From: Stenotrophomonas sp. 364
Lineage (GTDB): Bacteria; Pseudomonadota; Gammaproteobacteria; Xanthomonadales; Xanthomonadaceae
Length of the DNA stretch: 64,000 nt
Direction: 5' to 3'
NCBI RefSeq assembly: GCF_009832905.1
Contig: NZ_CP047135.1
Coordinates: forward strand, 4,132,001 to 4,196,000
The notes under the pieces are model-generated. The model was not told the origin of the DNA, did no database searches, and saw nothing but the letters and a program-made list of their open reading frames with translations. The stretch's first letter is position 1. Each line of letters begins with the position of its first letter. Position numbers and translations under genes: made by a program. This document shows positions 43,381 through 54,494 of the stretch, piece after piece.

Positions 43381-45213
43381 ATGCCTGAATACCGCTCCCG
43401 CACCTCCACCGCCGGCCGCAACATGGCCGGCGCCCGCGCCCTGTGGCGCGCCACCGGCATGACCGATGGCGACTTCCACAAGCCGATCATCGCCATCGCC
43501 AACTCGTTCACCCAGTTCGTGCCAGGCCACGTGCACCTCAAGGACCTGGGGCAGCTGGTGGCGCGCGAGATCGAGCAGGTGGGCGGCGTGGCCAAGGAGT
43601 TCAACACCATCGCGGTGGATGACGGCATTGCCATGGGCCACGACGGCATGCTGTATTCGCTGCCGAGCCGCGAGATCATCGCCGACTCGGTGGAGTACAT
43701 GGTCAACGCGCACTGCGCCGATGCGCTGGTGTGCATTTCCAACTGCGACAAGATCACCCCCGGCATGCTGATGGCCGCGTTGCGCCTGAACATCCCGGTG
43801 GTGTTCGTGTCCGGCGGCCCGATGGAAGCCGGCAAGACCCGCTTGTCCGAGCACAAGCTGGACCTGGTGGACGCGATGGTGATTGCCGCCGACGAAAGCG
43901 CCAGCGACGAGAAGGTCGCCGAGTACGAGCGCAGCGCCTGCCCCACCTGCGGGTCATGTTCGGGCATGTTCACCGCCAACTCGATGAACTGCCTGACCGA
44001 AGCACTGGGGCTGTCGCTGCCGGGCAACGGCTCCACCCTGGCCACCCACGCCGACCGCGAGCAGCTGTTCCGTCGTGCCGGGCGCCTGATCGTGGAGCTG
44101 TGCCATCGCTGGTACGGTGGCGAAGACGCCAACGCGCTGCCGCGCACCATCGCCAGCGTGGCCGCGTTCGAGAACGCGATGACCCTGGACATCGCCATGG
44201 GCGGCTCCACCAACACCATCCTGCACCTGCTGGCGGCCGCGCAGGAAGCGGAGGTCGACTTCGACCTGCATGCCATCGACGCGCTGTCGCGGCGCGTGCC
44301 GCAGCTGTGCAAGGTGGCCCCGAACACGCCGAAATACCACATGGAAGACGTGCACCGCGCCGGCGGCGTGTACGGCATCCTGGGCGAACTGGCGCGCGGT
44401 GGGCTGCTGCATACCGACGTGCCCACCGTGCACAGCCGCAGTCTGGCCGACGCGATCGCGCGCTGGGATGTGGCCGTGAGCGACGATGAAAAGGTGCACG
44501 ACTTCTTCCGCGCCGGTCCGGCAGGCATTCCCACCCAGGTGGCCTTCAGCCAGGCCACGCGCTGGGCCACGCTGGACGTGGACCGCGCCGACGGCTGCAT
44601 CCGCAGCGTCGCCCACGCCTACTCGGCCGAAGGCGGGCTGGCCGTGCTGCGCGGCAACCTGGCCGTGGACGGGTGCGTGGTCAAGACCGCCGGCGTGGAT
44701 GAGTCCATCCACGTCTTCGAAGGGCGCGCACGCGTGTTCGAAAGCCAGGACGCGGCGGTGGCCGGCATTCTCGCCGATAAGGTGGTGGCCGGCGACGTGG
44801 TGGTAATCCGCTACGAAGGTCCGAAGGGCGGCCCGGGCATGCAGGAAATGCTGTACCCCACCAGTTACCTGAAATCCAAGGGCCTGGGCAAGCAGTGCGC
44901 ACTGCTCACCGACGGGCGCTTTTCCGGCGGCACCTCCGGGCTGTCGATCGGCCACGCCTCGCCCGAAGCCGCCGCCGGCGGGGTGATCGGGCTGGTGCAG
45001 GAAGGCGACCGCATCCGCATCGACATCCCCGCGCGCCGCATCGACCTGCTGGTGGATGACGCCACGCTGGCCGCGCGCCGCAGCGAGCAGGATGCGCTGG
45101 GCTGGACACCGCGCGAGGCGCGCCCGCGCAAGGTCACCGGCGCGCTGAAGGCGTACGCGCTGCTGGCGACGAGTGCGGACAAGGGCGCGGTGCGCGATTT
45201 GTCGAAGCTGTAA
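43381..45213 (+). CDS. ilvD: Dihydroxy-acid dehydratase
   Basis: A 610-residue iron-sulphur enzyme of branched-chain amino acid and pantothenate synthesis. Signatures are [33 protein letters not shown] and [18 protein letters not shown]. The ATG at 43381 starts the conserved N-terminus; the frame is open upstream but without a better start. The 225-bp upstream region contains an inverted repeat GGTTGC/GCAACC at about 43301-43316 and no clear promoter. Confidence 0.97.
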   Translation: MPEYRSRTSTAGRNMAGARALWRATGMTDGDFHKPIIAIANSFTQFVPGHVHLKDLGQLVAREIEQVGGVAKEFNTIAVDDGIAMGHDGMLYSLPSREIIADSVEYMVNAHCADALVCISNCDKITPGMLMAALRLNIPVVFVSGGPMEAGKTRLSEHKLDLVDAMVIAADESASDEKVAEYERSACPTCGSCSGMFTANSMNCLTEALGLSLPGNGSTLATHADREQLFRRAGRLIVELCHRWYGGEDANALPRTIASVAAFENAMTLDIAMGGSTNTILHLLAAAQEAEVDFDLHAIDALSRRVPQLCKVAPNTPKYHMEDVHRAGGVYGILGELARGGLLHTDVPTVHSRSLADAIARWDVAVSDDEKVHDFFRAGPAGIPTQVAFSQATRWATLDVDRADGCIRSVAHAYSAEGGLAVLRGNLAVDGCVVKTAGVDESIHVFEGRARVFESQDAAVAGILADKVVAGDVVVIRYEGPKGGPGMQEMLYPTSYLKSKGLGKQCALLTDGRFSGGTSGLSIGHASPEAAAGGVIGLVQEGDRIRIDIPARRIDLLVDDATLAARRSEQDALGWTPREARPRKVTGALKAYALLATSADKGAVRDLSKL

Positions 45214-45250
45214 CGGCATCTATCGCACACCCCGGTAGACGAACAAGTGC

Positions 45251-45273
45251 TGCCGGGCAGAGCCCGGCACTAC
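45251..45273 (-). repeat. GTAG-type REP palindrome
   Basis: On the minus strand a GTAG head at 45273 is followed by stem TGCCGGGC/GCCCGGCA with TCT loop. It follows ilvD. Confidence 0.75.
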
Positions 45274-45365
45274 CGATCCGGGCGGCATGGCCAACGGTGA
45301 CCGCGGCCCATGCGGGAACGGCGCGCAGCCTTCATACTGGGCGTCCTTCACACATGGACGTGACG

Positions 45366-45956
45366 ATGCGGCTGAATAATTGCCTGGTGTTTCTTGCGCT
45401 GTCCTGCGCTTCCGGCCCGCTGCTGGCGGCCGAATGCACCCTGGCCAACCGCGACGCGGTGCTGGCCCTGCCCCTGCAGGTGTTCGACGGTGATCCGGAT
45501 GCGGGCTGGCGGCCGCTGGCCGACCGGCCCGGGTGCGTGCTGGAAACCGCCGAGCTCATCGCCGACTACCGGCGCCAGCAGCCCGCCGCGGCGGGCGATC
45601 CCCCCCTGGTCTGGCGCGAGGCGCAGCTGCGCGCACTGGGCGGGGAACGCGACCCGGCCAGCGCGCTGATGCGCACCACCTACAAACCGAAACACGCCGA
45701 TGTGGGCGGCTGGAATGCGTATGTGGACGCCACCATTGCCTTCCTGGACGACGACATGCCGGCGTTGAAGCAGGCACGTGCGCGATTGGCTGCGCTACCG
45801 CCGCCACCGGGCCGGGTGGTCCGCGACGGCAAGGTGCAGGTGGAGGCCGAGCAGGTGCCGTGGCCCCCGCGGCTGCACGTGGTGGATGCGTTGGTGCGGT
45901 GCATGTACCAGCCGTATGCGTTGGCGTATGAGGCGTGTCCGGCGGCGTCGGAGTAA
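45366..45956 (+). CDS. Secreted hypothetical protein, paralogue A
   Basis: A 196-residue exported protein with signal peptide (CLVFLALSCASGPLLAAE). It has the pattern FDGDPDAGWRPLADRPGC, ELIADYRRQ, VWREAQLRALGG, LMRTTYKP, GGWNAYVDATIAFL and VVDALVRCM, shared with the following gene. Helical character suggests a TPR-like or similar repeat. The start at 45366 is set by analogy with the paralogue; an ATG 12 bp upstream is possible. No known function. Confidence 0.7.
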   Translation: MRLNNCLVFLALSCASGPLLAAECTLANRDAVLALPLQVFDGDPDAGWRPLADRPGCVLETAELIADYRRQQPAAAGDPPLVWREAQLRALGGERDPASALMRTTYKPKHADVGGWNAYVDATIAFLDDDMPALKQARARLAALPPPPGRVVRDGKVQVEAEQVPWPPRLHVVDALVRCMYQPYALAYEACPAASE

Positions 45957-46024
45957 GGGGCGGCTTGACCCGACGCGCGCTGCTGGCAAACACTTCGGTG
46001 ATGGTTCTGCACAGGGAGGTGACG

Positions 46025-46624
46025 ATGCGCGCTGTTCGCTGTCTGCTTGCACTGGCCGTTTCGCTGGCTGCGCTTCCCGCCCTTGCCGAGGATTGCGTGG
46101 TTGATCGCGCCGCGCTGCTGGCGCTGTCGCCGGATCAGTTCGACCAGGACCTGGCCGGCGGCTGGCGTCCGATGGCGGAGAAACCGGCCTGCCAGCTGGC
46201 CGCCGCGGACCTTATCGCGGCCTACCGTGCGCAGCCCAAGGCTGCGGGCAATACCACGTTGATCTGGCACGAAGCGCAGGTGCGCGCGGAGGCCGGGCAG
46301 GATGCGCAGGCCGTGGCGCTGATGCGCCAGACCTACAAGCCCGCCCCCGATGCCGGGGGCTGGAATCCCTACGTGGATGCCAGCATCGCGCTGATCGAGA
46401 AGAACAAGCCTGAACTGCTTTCGGCCCGCGCGGCGTTGGCAGCCGTGCCGGTACCCCCGGAGGCGAACGTCAAGGACGGGTTCTTTTCGTTCACCCTGCC
46501 CAGCGGCGAAACGATGAAGGTGGCCTGGCCGCCGAACCTCGACGTGGTGGATGCCTTTGTCCGCTGCTTCGGCAAGCCCTACCGCGATGCCTACGGGATG
46601 GCCTGCCGCACCCCCGGCGGGTAA
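46025..46624 (+). CDS. Secreted hypothetical protein, paralogue B
   Basis: A 199-residue exported protein, tandem paralogue of the preceding gene. GGGAGGTGACG gives a strong ribosome site before the ATG. The signal peptide ends LPALAE. It shares FDQDLAGGWRPMAEKPAC, DLIAAYRAQ, IWHEAQVRAEAG, LMRQTYKP, GGWNPYVDASIALI and VVDAFVRCF. Two Cys in each mature protein are conserved (near the start and near the end), consistent with a disulphide. Function unknown. Confidence 0.72.
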   Translation: MRAVRCLLALAVSLAALPALAEDCVVDRAALLALSPDQFDQDLAGGWRPMAEKPACQLAAADLIAAYRAQPKAAGNTTLIWHEAQVRAEAGQDAQAVALMRQTYKPAPDAGGWNPYVDASIALIEKNKPELLSARAALAAVPVPPEANVKDGFFSFTLPSGETMKVAWPPNLDVVDAFVRCFGKPYRDAYGMACRTPGG

Positions 46625-46653
46625 CGGCGGGGTGTGCGGCTGGGTCAGGCCGT

Positions 46654-46678
46654 GCAGCCACGCATGACGTGGCTCTAC
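46654..46678 (-). repeat. GTAG-type REP palindrome
   Basis: On the minus strand GTAGAGCCACG with complementary CGTGGCTGC. It lies between converging paralogue B and dinG. Confidence 0.8.
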
Positions 46679-46685
46679 CGGTTTC

Positions 46686-48788
46686 CTAGCCGATCACCCG
46701 CTTGAACGGCGGCAACGCGTCGATGATGCGTTTGCCGTAGCGGCGGGTCAGCAGGCGCGAATCGAGGATGATCACGCGGCCGGTGTCGGTGGACGTGCGG
46801 ATCAGGCGGCCGGAGAACTGGGTCAGCGTGCGCAGCGCGTGCGGGATCGCGATCAGGTTGAAGGCATTGAGGCCGCGGCTTTCGAACCACTCGCTCAGCG
46901 TGGAGGTCTGCGGGTCGGTGGGCACCGCGAACGGTACCTGGGTGATCACCACCGTGGTGCAGGCCTCGCCGGGCAGGTCCAGGCCTTCGCCGAACGAATT
47001 CAGGCCGAACAGCACCGAGCCCTCGCCGGCAGCGGTGCGCCGCAGGTGTTCGTCGATCATCTTCTGCTTGGCGCCCTCGCCCTGCACCAGCATCAGCTTG
47101 CGCTGGGCAGCAGGCATCAGCTCGGCCACCTTTTCCATCTTCCAGCGCGAGGTGAATAGCACGATGCTGCCCTTGCCCCAATCCAGTTCCTTGACCAGGT
47201 ACTTGGCCACTTCCTTGGGATGGCGCTCGCGGTCGTCCGGGGTGACCGGGAACGCGGGCACGATCAGCTGGGCCTGGTTGGGCAGGTCGAAGGGCGAGGC
47301 CAGCGACACCATCTCGGCTTCGGCCGGAATGCCGTTGTCGATCGCCAGCGACTGGAAATCGCCGCCGCCGGTGAGCGTGGCCGAGGTCATCACCACCGAA
47401 TCCACTTCGTCCCACAGCAGTTTGCGCAGGACGTGCGCGGCCGACACCGGCGACCCGTGCAGGATCAGGTCGCCATCGCGCGAAAGGGTGATCCAGCGCG
47501 CCATCGGCGGTTGGCCTTCCTTGTCTTCGCGGCGCCAGGCCGTCCACAGGTTGTGCTGCTGCTCGATCATCTCCAGCGCCATGCCCAGGTTGCGCTGAAG
47601 GCGTTCGCGGGCGGCATCCTCGGGCTTGCCCTTGGCCACCTGGGCCAGCGCGGCATGGGCCCAGTTGAACAGGCTGCGGGTGTCGTCGGCGATGGCCTCG
47701 ATGTCGGCCATCCAGATCTCCGGCAGGCGGCCGTTCGGGGCGCGCCACATCGGCTCCTGGGCGGCCGGGTCCGGGCGCCAGCTGCGGTCGATGACGTCGC
47801 GGAACGCCTTGAGCTGTTTGCTGACCTTGGCCGCCGCTTCGATGGCCTCGTTGGGCAGCAGGTTGCCCAGCTTGTCCTTGTCCACCGCGCGGTAGGAGGC
47901 GGCGATCAGCACCTGCAGGCGGCCGGTGCGCTTGGCCATCTCGTCCAGGGCCAGGCTGGCCGCGCCCTGGTCGATGGCCACGCTGCCGATATGGTGGCCT
48001 TCGTCGAGTACCAGCAGCATGTCCGAGGGCGGGGCGATCAGCGGCTGGCCGTTGTCGCTCTCACCGATGGACAGCGCCGACAACAACAGCGCGTGGTTGG
48101 TGACCACGATCTGCGCCTCGCGCACGGTGTTGCGTGAGCGCAGCACCGCGCACTGCGCCGAATAAGCGCACTTGCGCCCGGCACAGCCGGACGCCGGGGT
48201 GGTGATGCGCGAGCGCAGCGTGTTGCTGATGGTCTCCGGGGCGTTGTCGAGGTCGCCATTCCAGCGCCCTTCCAGGAAGTCCTTGCTCAGCTTCTGCGCC
48301 AGGTCCATCTCGATCGGCGCCAACGGCCGGTCGAACAGCGGTTGCTCGTCCTCGAACATGCCCTCCTGGGCGCCATCGCCATGTGCTTCGGCGGCATTGC
48401 GCGTGCACAGGTAGCGGGTGCGGCCCTTGGCCAGGGCCACCGTGGCCTCGATGCCGGTGGCCTTGAGGAAGTTGGGGATGTCGCGCTCGAACAACTGCGA
48501 CTGCAGGGCCACCGTACCGGTGCTGATCACCAGCTTCTTTTTGGTGGCCAGTGCGATCGGCACGCCAGCGGTGAGGTAGCCCAGCGACTTGCCCACGCCG
48601 GTAGGGGCTTCGACCACACCAACGCCGCCGCTGTGCGACAGCGCACGCGAGACCACGCCGATCATCTGGCTCTGCGAACGCCGGGTGCTGAAGCCGGGGG
48701 TGTTGGCCTGCAGCTTGGCGTAGGCATCGCGGATGGCGGCCTTCATGTCGTCGTTCAGCGCACGCGGGGCTTCAACTTTTTCGGTCAC
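46686..48788 (-). CDS. dinG: DinG-family ATP-dependent DNA helicase
   Basis: A 700-residue superfamily 2 XPD-like helicase. Walker A is EAPTGVGKSLGYL, the DEAH-type box is LVLDEGHHIGS, and the late motifs are GLNSFGEGLDLPGE and QFSGRLIRTSTDTGRVIILD. Cys in LCTRNA and CAGRKCAYSAQC match the 4Fe-4S ligands of DinG. The length is typical. It unwinds D-loops, R-loops and G-quadruplexes in DNA repair. Confidence 0.92.
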   Translation of the reverse strand: MTEKVEAPRALNDDMKAAIRDAYAKLQANTPGFSTRRSQSQMIGVVSRALSHSGGVGVVEAPTGVGKSLGYLTAGVPIALATKKKLVISTGTVALQSQLFERDIPNFLKATGIEATVALAKGRTRYLCTRNAAEAHGDGAQEGMFEDEQPLFDRPLAPIEMDLAQKLSKDFLEGRWNGDLDNAPETISNTLRSRITTPASGCAGRKCAYSAQCAVLRSRNTVREAQIVVTNHALLLSALSIGESDNGQPLIAPPSDMLLVLDEGHHIGSVAIDQGAASLALDEMAKRTGRLQVLIAASYRAVDKDKLGNLLPNEAIEAAAKVSKQLKAFRDVIDRSWRPDPAAQEPMWRAPNGRLPEIWMADIEAIADDTRSLFNWAHAALAQVAKGKPEDAARERLQRNLGMALEMIEQQHNLWTAWRREDKEGQPPMARWITLSRDGDLILHGSPVSAAHVLRKLLWDEVDSVVMTSATLTGGGDFQSLAIDNGIPAEAEMVSLASPFDLPNQAQLIVPAFPVTPDDRERHPKEVAKYLVKELDWGKGSIVLFTSRWKMEKVAELMPAAQRKLMLVQGEGAKQKMIDEHLRRTAAGEGSVLFGLNSFGEGLDLPGEACTTVVITQVPFAVPTDPQTSTLSEWFESRGLNAFNLIAIPHALRTLTQFSGRLIRTSTDTGRVIILDSRLLTRRYGKRIIDALPPFKRVIG

Positions 48789-48845
48789 GCCAAGAGCTAC
48801 CTGCCTGGATCACGGCGGGTATTTTCTCACGAGCGGAGGGTCGGG

Positions 48846-48869
48846 ACCGGCGCGGATTTCCGCGCCGGT
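48846..48869. terminator. GC-rich hairpin downstream of the small membrane protein gene
   Basis: Perfect 11-bp arms (ACCGGCGCGGA and complement) with a 2-base loop, lacking a T-run on either strand. It could stop transcripts leaving the gene at 48929. Confidence 0.4.
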
Positions 48870-48928
48870 TCAGATCCGGGATGCAGGTCCGGTGTTCACA
48901 CCCGCTGGCGCACGTTCCGGCGCGGTGG

Positions 48929-49282
48929 TCAGCCGGCGGCCGCCACGTTGCGGGCGCGCAGCGTGCGGGTCAGCGCCCACACCAGCAGCACCACGCCCAG
49001 CGCCTCGAGCAGGCCCAGCACGAAATGGCCCACGCCCAGCCACATCGACAGGCTGCGGATCGACTCGTAGTTGCCCTGCTGCACCAGCCAGATCGGCACC
49101 AGGTTCAACACCAGCCCGGCCACGGTGGCCACGGCCAGCAGGATCAGCGACCACAACGCCACGTTACGCACGGTGGTGCGCGGGGTATCGATCACCCACA
49201 CCACCGAGATGGCCAATGCAATCAGGATCGGCAGGCGCGTGGCGGTCATGCCCAGCACGGAAATCAGCAGCTCCATGTTCAT
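48929..49282 (-). CDS. Four-helix membrane protein
   Basis: A 117-residue inner-membrane protein with about four helices (LPILIALAISVVWVI, VALWSLILLAVATVAGLVLNLV, LGVGHFVLGLLEALGVVLLVWAL). The tandem starts at 49282 and 49276 lie just after the aroE stop, so it is probably translated from the aroE message. Family not recognised. Confidence 0.7.
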   Translation of the reverse strand: MNMELLISVLGMTATRLPILIALAISVVWVIDTPRTTVRNVALWSLILLAVATVAGLVLNLVPIWLVQQGNYESIRSLSMWLGVGHFVLGLLEALGVVLLVWALTRTLRARNVAAAG

Positions 49283-49286
49283 CGGC

Positions 49287-50132
49287 TCAGTCCTCGCCGG
49301 CCAACGCGTGCTCGGCGCGCAGTTCGGCGTACACCGGGTCGGTCTGCGGGCGCACCGCATGCCATTGCAGGAAGCTCTCGGCGGCCTGCTCGACCAGCAT
49401 GCCCAGCCCGTCCACCACATTGCGGCAGCCGGCCGACCGCGCCCACGCGGTGAAGCCGATGGCGGCCTCGCCGTAGTTGAGGTCCACCGCGGTGGTCATG
49501 CTGTTGACCAGCCCCAGCGGCAGGGTGAATTCGTTGGCGCGGTCGCGCCCGGCCGAGGTGGCGTTGATGATCAGTTCGAAGTCGCCCAGCTCGCGGATGT
49601 CTTCCCAGTACCGGGTGATGGCGCGGCCGGGTTCGCCCATGGCGTCGATCAGCGCATCGGCGCGTTCGGGGGTGCGGTTGACCACCACCAGCTCCAGGAT
49701 GCCGGCATCCAGCAGCGCCGGGGCGACGCTGCGTGCCGATCCGCCCGCGCCGATCAGCAGGGTGCGGCGGCCGCGCAGGTCCAGGCCGTGGCGGTCGGTG
49801 AGGTCGCGCACCAGGCCGATGCCATCGGTGGTGTCGCCATGCCAGCGGTCGCCCTTGCGCAGCAGCGTGTTGACCGCGCCCGCCCGGCGCGCGCGCGAGG
49901 TCAGCGTGGTGCACAGCGCGAAGGCTGCCTCCTTGTGCGGGGCAGTGATGTTGGCGCCCACGCCGCCTTCGGCCGCGAAGGCCTCCAGGGCGGCGGCGAA
50001 TGCGTCCGGGCTGGTCTCGATGGCGCGGTAGTCCAGCGCGATGCCTTCCTGGCGGCCGAACGCGGCGTGGATGCGCGGCGACTGCGAGTGCGCGATGGGC
50101 TGGCCAAATACGGCGTAACGATCGGCGGTCAT
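49287..50132 (-). CDS. aroE: Shikimate dehydrogenase
   Basis: A 281-residue NADP-dependent enzyme of the shikimate pathway. The substrate motif is [14 protein letters not shown], the catalytic Lys is in [10 protein letters not shown], and the nucleotide motif is [16 protein letters not shown] followed by [15 protein letters not shown] completes the site. It is followed within 4 bp by the small membrane gene. Confidence 0.95.
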   Translation of the reverse strand: MTADRYAVFGQPIAHSQSPRIHAAFGRQEGIALDYRAIETSPDAFAAALEAFAAEGGVGANITAPHKEAAFALCTTLTSRARRAGAVNTLLRKGDRWHGDTTDGIGLVRDLTDRHGLDLRGRRTLLIGAGGSARSVAPALLDAGILELVVVNRTPERADALIDAMGEPGRAITRYWEDIRELGDFELIINATSAGRDRANEFTLPLGLVNSMTTAVDLNYGEAAIGFTAWARSAGCRNVVDGLGMLVEQAAESFLQWHAVRPQTDPVYAELRAEHALAGED

Positions 50133-50186
50133 GGGTGTGTCTGCTCCGGGCCTAGAATGGAACGCAAACCCCCAACGGAAGCGGCT

Positions 50187-51059
50187 ATGCGCACTCCATT
50201 GTCACTGCTCGCGCTGTGCGCCAGTTTACTCTCCACGCCGCAGGCCATGGCGCTTTCCGAATTCGGCATCGAGGGCATGGGCGTGGTGTCGACCAAGGCC
50301 AACGAGGCCCAGGCCACCATCGCGCCGGACGGCCAGCGCATCGTGTGGGCCTCCGACCGCGCCGGCGGTGCCGGCGGCTGGGACCTGTGGCAGGCGGTCC
50401 TGCGCGACGGACGCTGGCAGGACCCCACGCCGCTGGCGTTCAACACCGGCAGCGATGACACCGACCCGTACTTCAGCCACGACGGGCGCTGGCTGTACTT
50501 CGCCTCCAACCGCAGCGGCGGGCGCGGCGGGTTCGACCTGTACAGCGTGGCGGTGCATGGCGACGGCAGCTTCGGGCCGGTGATGGCGCTGCCGGTGACG
50601 ATCAACACCGCCGCCGACGAGCGCCGCCCGGCACTGCGCCCGGATGGCCAGGCGCTGCTGTTCGCGCGCAATGGCACGGGCACCCACGGCGGCTTCGACC
50701 TGTACCTGGCCACCGTGCAGGACAAGGGGTTTGGCACCGTGGCCGCACTGCCGGCCCCGCTCAACAGTGGCGCCGACGAGCTGGGCGGCGCATGGCTGGG
50801 CAACGATGGCGCGCTGGCCCTCACCCGGGTCAGCGGCGGGCATGCGCAGGTGTGGGTAGTGGGCTGCGATTACCGCCAGCCGGCCACGCCGCTGGTGCTG
50901 TCGTTCAACACGGCCGACGGCCAGACCGGCGCGCCCGTGGTGGATGCCGCCAAGCCGACCGAGCTGGTGGTGGCGGGCATGGCCCGCGCACCGCGCGCGG
51001 GCGGGCTGGACCTGTACCGGATGAAGGCACCGGACGCACCGGACGGTGCGTGCCGCTGA
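50187..51059 (+). CDS. Secreted TolB-like PD40 beta-propeller protein
   Basis: A 290-residue exported protein with signal peptide ([16 protein letters not shown]). Repeated PD40/WD40-like units appear as [50 protein letters not shown] and [25 protein letters not shown]. The motif resembles the TolB propeller and OmpA-associated PD40 proteins. The start at 50187 has GGAAG upstream; an ATG 30 bp earlier lacks one. Ligand unknown. Confidence 0.82.
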   Translation: MRTPLSLLALCASLLSTPQAMALSEFGIEGMGVVSTKANEAQATIAPDGQRIVWASDRAGGAGGWDLWQAVLRDGRWQDPTPLAFNTGSDDTDPYFSHDGRWLYFASNRSGGRGGFDLYSVAVHGDGSFGPVMALPVTINTAADERRPALRPDGQALLFARNGTGTHGGFDLYLATVQDKGFGTVAALPAPLNSGADELGGAWLGNDGALALTRVSGGHAQVWVVGCDYRQPATPLVLSFNTADGQTGAPVVDAAKPTELVVAGMARAPRAGGLDLYRMKAPDAPDGACR

Positions 51060-51074
51060 GGAGAATCGATGCGA

Positions 51075-51350
51075 TCAGCGCGCCGACAGCAACGCGGCGC
51101 GCTGCCGTTCGTACTCCGCTTCGCTGATGTCGCCGTGGTCCTTGCGCTGGTTCAACGCAGCCAGCTGCGCCTGCAGTTCGGGCGACAGCTGCGCCTCACG
51201 CGCCACCCGGGCGGCGGCGGACGGCTGTTCCGGCGGGCGCTTGGCCGCGCGCAGCACGCCGCGGATGACCAGCCCGATCACCGCCGCGAACACCACCACC
51301 CCGGTGCCCCAGGTCACCCATTGGACCCATCCCATCGTCTGCATCGTCAT
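51075..51350 (-). CDS. Small membrane protein with SHOCT-like tail
   Basis: A 91-residue protein with one membrane helix (GVVVFAAVIGLVIRGVL) and a C-terminal SHOCT-like segment (LAALNQRKDHGDISEAEYERQRAALL). SHOCT motifs are short oligomerisation tags found in many small membrane proteins. It precedes hemB in the same direction. Function unknown. Confidence 0.72.
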   Translation of the reverse strand: MTMQTMGWVQWVTWGTGVVVFAAVIGLVIRGVLRAAKRPPEQPSAAARVAREAQLSPELQAQLAALNQRKDHGDISEAEYERQRAALLSAR

Positions 51351-51378
51351 CGTCCTGTCGGCGTAGTGGCGCGTATTG

Positions 51379-53324
<1,946 letters not shown>

Positions 53325-53463
53325 CGAATGCGGAAATGGCGCCTGGACAGGCGTGGGCCAGTGGCGCAAACGCCCCGGCAGCCGCTGATTGTACGCCCGT
53401 GCATGCGGACGCCCGCCCGCTGCGACCGATGGTCGCAGCCCGGACCGCGGACGCCGGGTGGGC

Positions 53464-53712
53464 TCAGATGATGCCGCCGCCCAATCCCAGGCGGACGATG
53501 CCCACCACCACCACGATGCCGTTCAGCACCAGCCCGGCCCAGGCCCGGCCCCGCTTGGTCGGATGGGTGAACAGGATGCCCAGTGCGGCAATGACCGCGC
53601 CGACCGCCGCGAACGGGATCAGGAACCAGTTGCCCCAGCCCAGCAGCGGGATCAGGGCCAGCACCATCCACAGCAGGGCCAGGATGCCCCACAACAGACT
53701 GATCAATCCCAT
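53464..53712 (-). CDS. Small two- or three-helix membrane protein
   Basis: An 82-residue membrane protein (LLWGILALLWMVLALIPLLG, FAAVGAVIAALGILF, LVLNGIVVVVGIVRLGLGG). AAGGAG precedes the ATG at 53712, which excludes the longer reading. Function unknown. Confidence 0.75.
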   Translation of the reverse strand: MGLISLLWGILALLWMVLALIPLLGWGNWFLIPFAAVGAVIAALGILFTHPTKRGRAWAGLVLNGIVVVVGIVRLGLGGGII

Positions 53713-53934
53713 GCCAGGCTCCTTGAATGACGGTGGCGCCACCATAGCCCAGATCCGGGCCGATGGCGCCGAACCTGACGCGTTCATCGGCGCATCCGTG
53801 CCGGCCATCGCCGCGGTGTCATGGCGATCACCTGCCCGGTGCTAGCGTAGGTCCCAGGACGTTGGCACCGATTCAGTAGCCAGCGTCGATGATCGCGCCA
53901 CGGGCCACAGGTCCCTACCGAACAGGGGTGATGC

Positions 53935-54402
53935 ATGAACATTCGAACGATTGCCGTACTCGGCGTGCTGCTGGCCGTGGCCGGCTGCGCCAGTACCTCC
54001 AAGGTGATGCTGGGCCAGGCGCGTGCGCCGGTAGACCCGGCCAGCGTGCAGATCTATTCAACCCCGCCGGCGGGCTCGGTGGAAATCGCCCAGCTGGAAT
54101 CGTCCAGCGCGGTCGGTTTCGGCACCCAGGGCCAGACCGATGCGGCGGTGATGCGACTGAAGCGTGAAGCAGCCGCCCTGGGCGCCAACGGCGTGATCCT
54201 GATGGGCGTGGGCTCCAGCGGCTCGCCGGTGGGTATGTCAGTGGGTGGCGGCAGCTACGGCTCGCATGTGGGCGGCGGTGTCGGCATCGGCATTCCGACC
54301 ACGCAGAAGCGCGCGGCCGGCGTGGCGATCTGGGTACCCAACCCGGCCGCGCCCACCGCACCGGCGCGCCTGCCGACGCAGACGATCACGCCGACCCGAT
54401 AA
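53935..54402 (+). CDS. Gly-rich lipoprotein
   Basis: A 155-residue predicted lipoprotein with lipobox VAGC (Cys18). The middle has EAAALGANGVILMGVG, which resembles the YbjQ/RcsF-type beta-alpha core, and then a Gly-rich stretch. Outer-membrane stress sensing is one possibility, but this is only a family resemblance. Confidence 0.7.
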   Translation: MNIRTIAVLGVLLAVAGCASTSKVMLGQARAPVDPASVQIYSTPPAGSVEIAQLESSSAVGFGTQGQTDAAVMRLKREAAALGANGVILMGVGSSGSPVGMSVGGGSYGSHVGGGVGIGIPTTQKRAAGVAIWVPNPAAPTAPARLPTQTITPTR

Positions 54403-54422
54403 CACGCACGGGGGTGGGCCAT

Positions 54423-54474
54423 GACCGTGGGTCGTGGCTCGGCGACGGGACACCGACCCACGGTCGGTGTCTAC
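54423..54474. terminator. Bidirectional hairpin containing a GTAG REP
   Basis: GACCGTGGGTCG (54423-54434) pairs perfectly with CGACCCACGGTC (54454-54465). A minus-strand REP with GTAG head spans 54451-54474. It lies between the converging lipoprotein and DUF885 genes. Confidence 0.65.
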
Positions 54475-54494
54475 CGGTGGGGTCACTCAACCGA

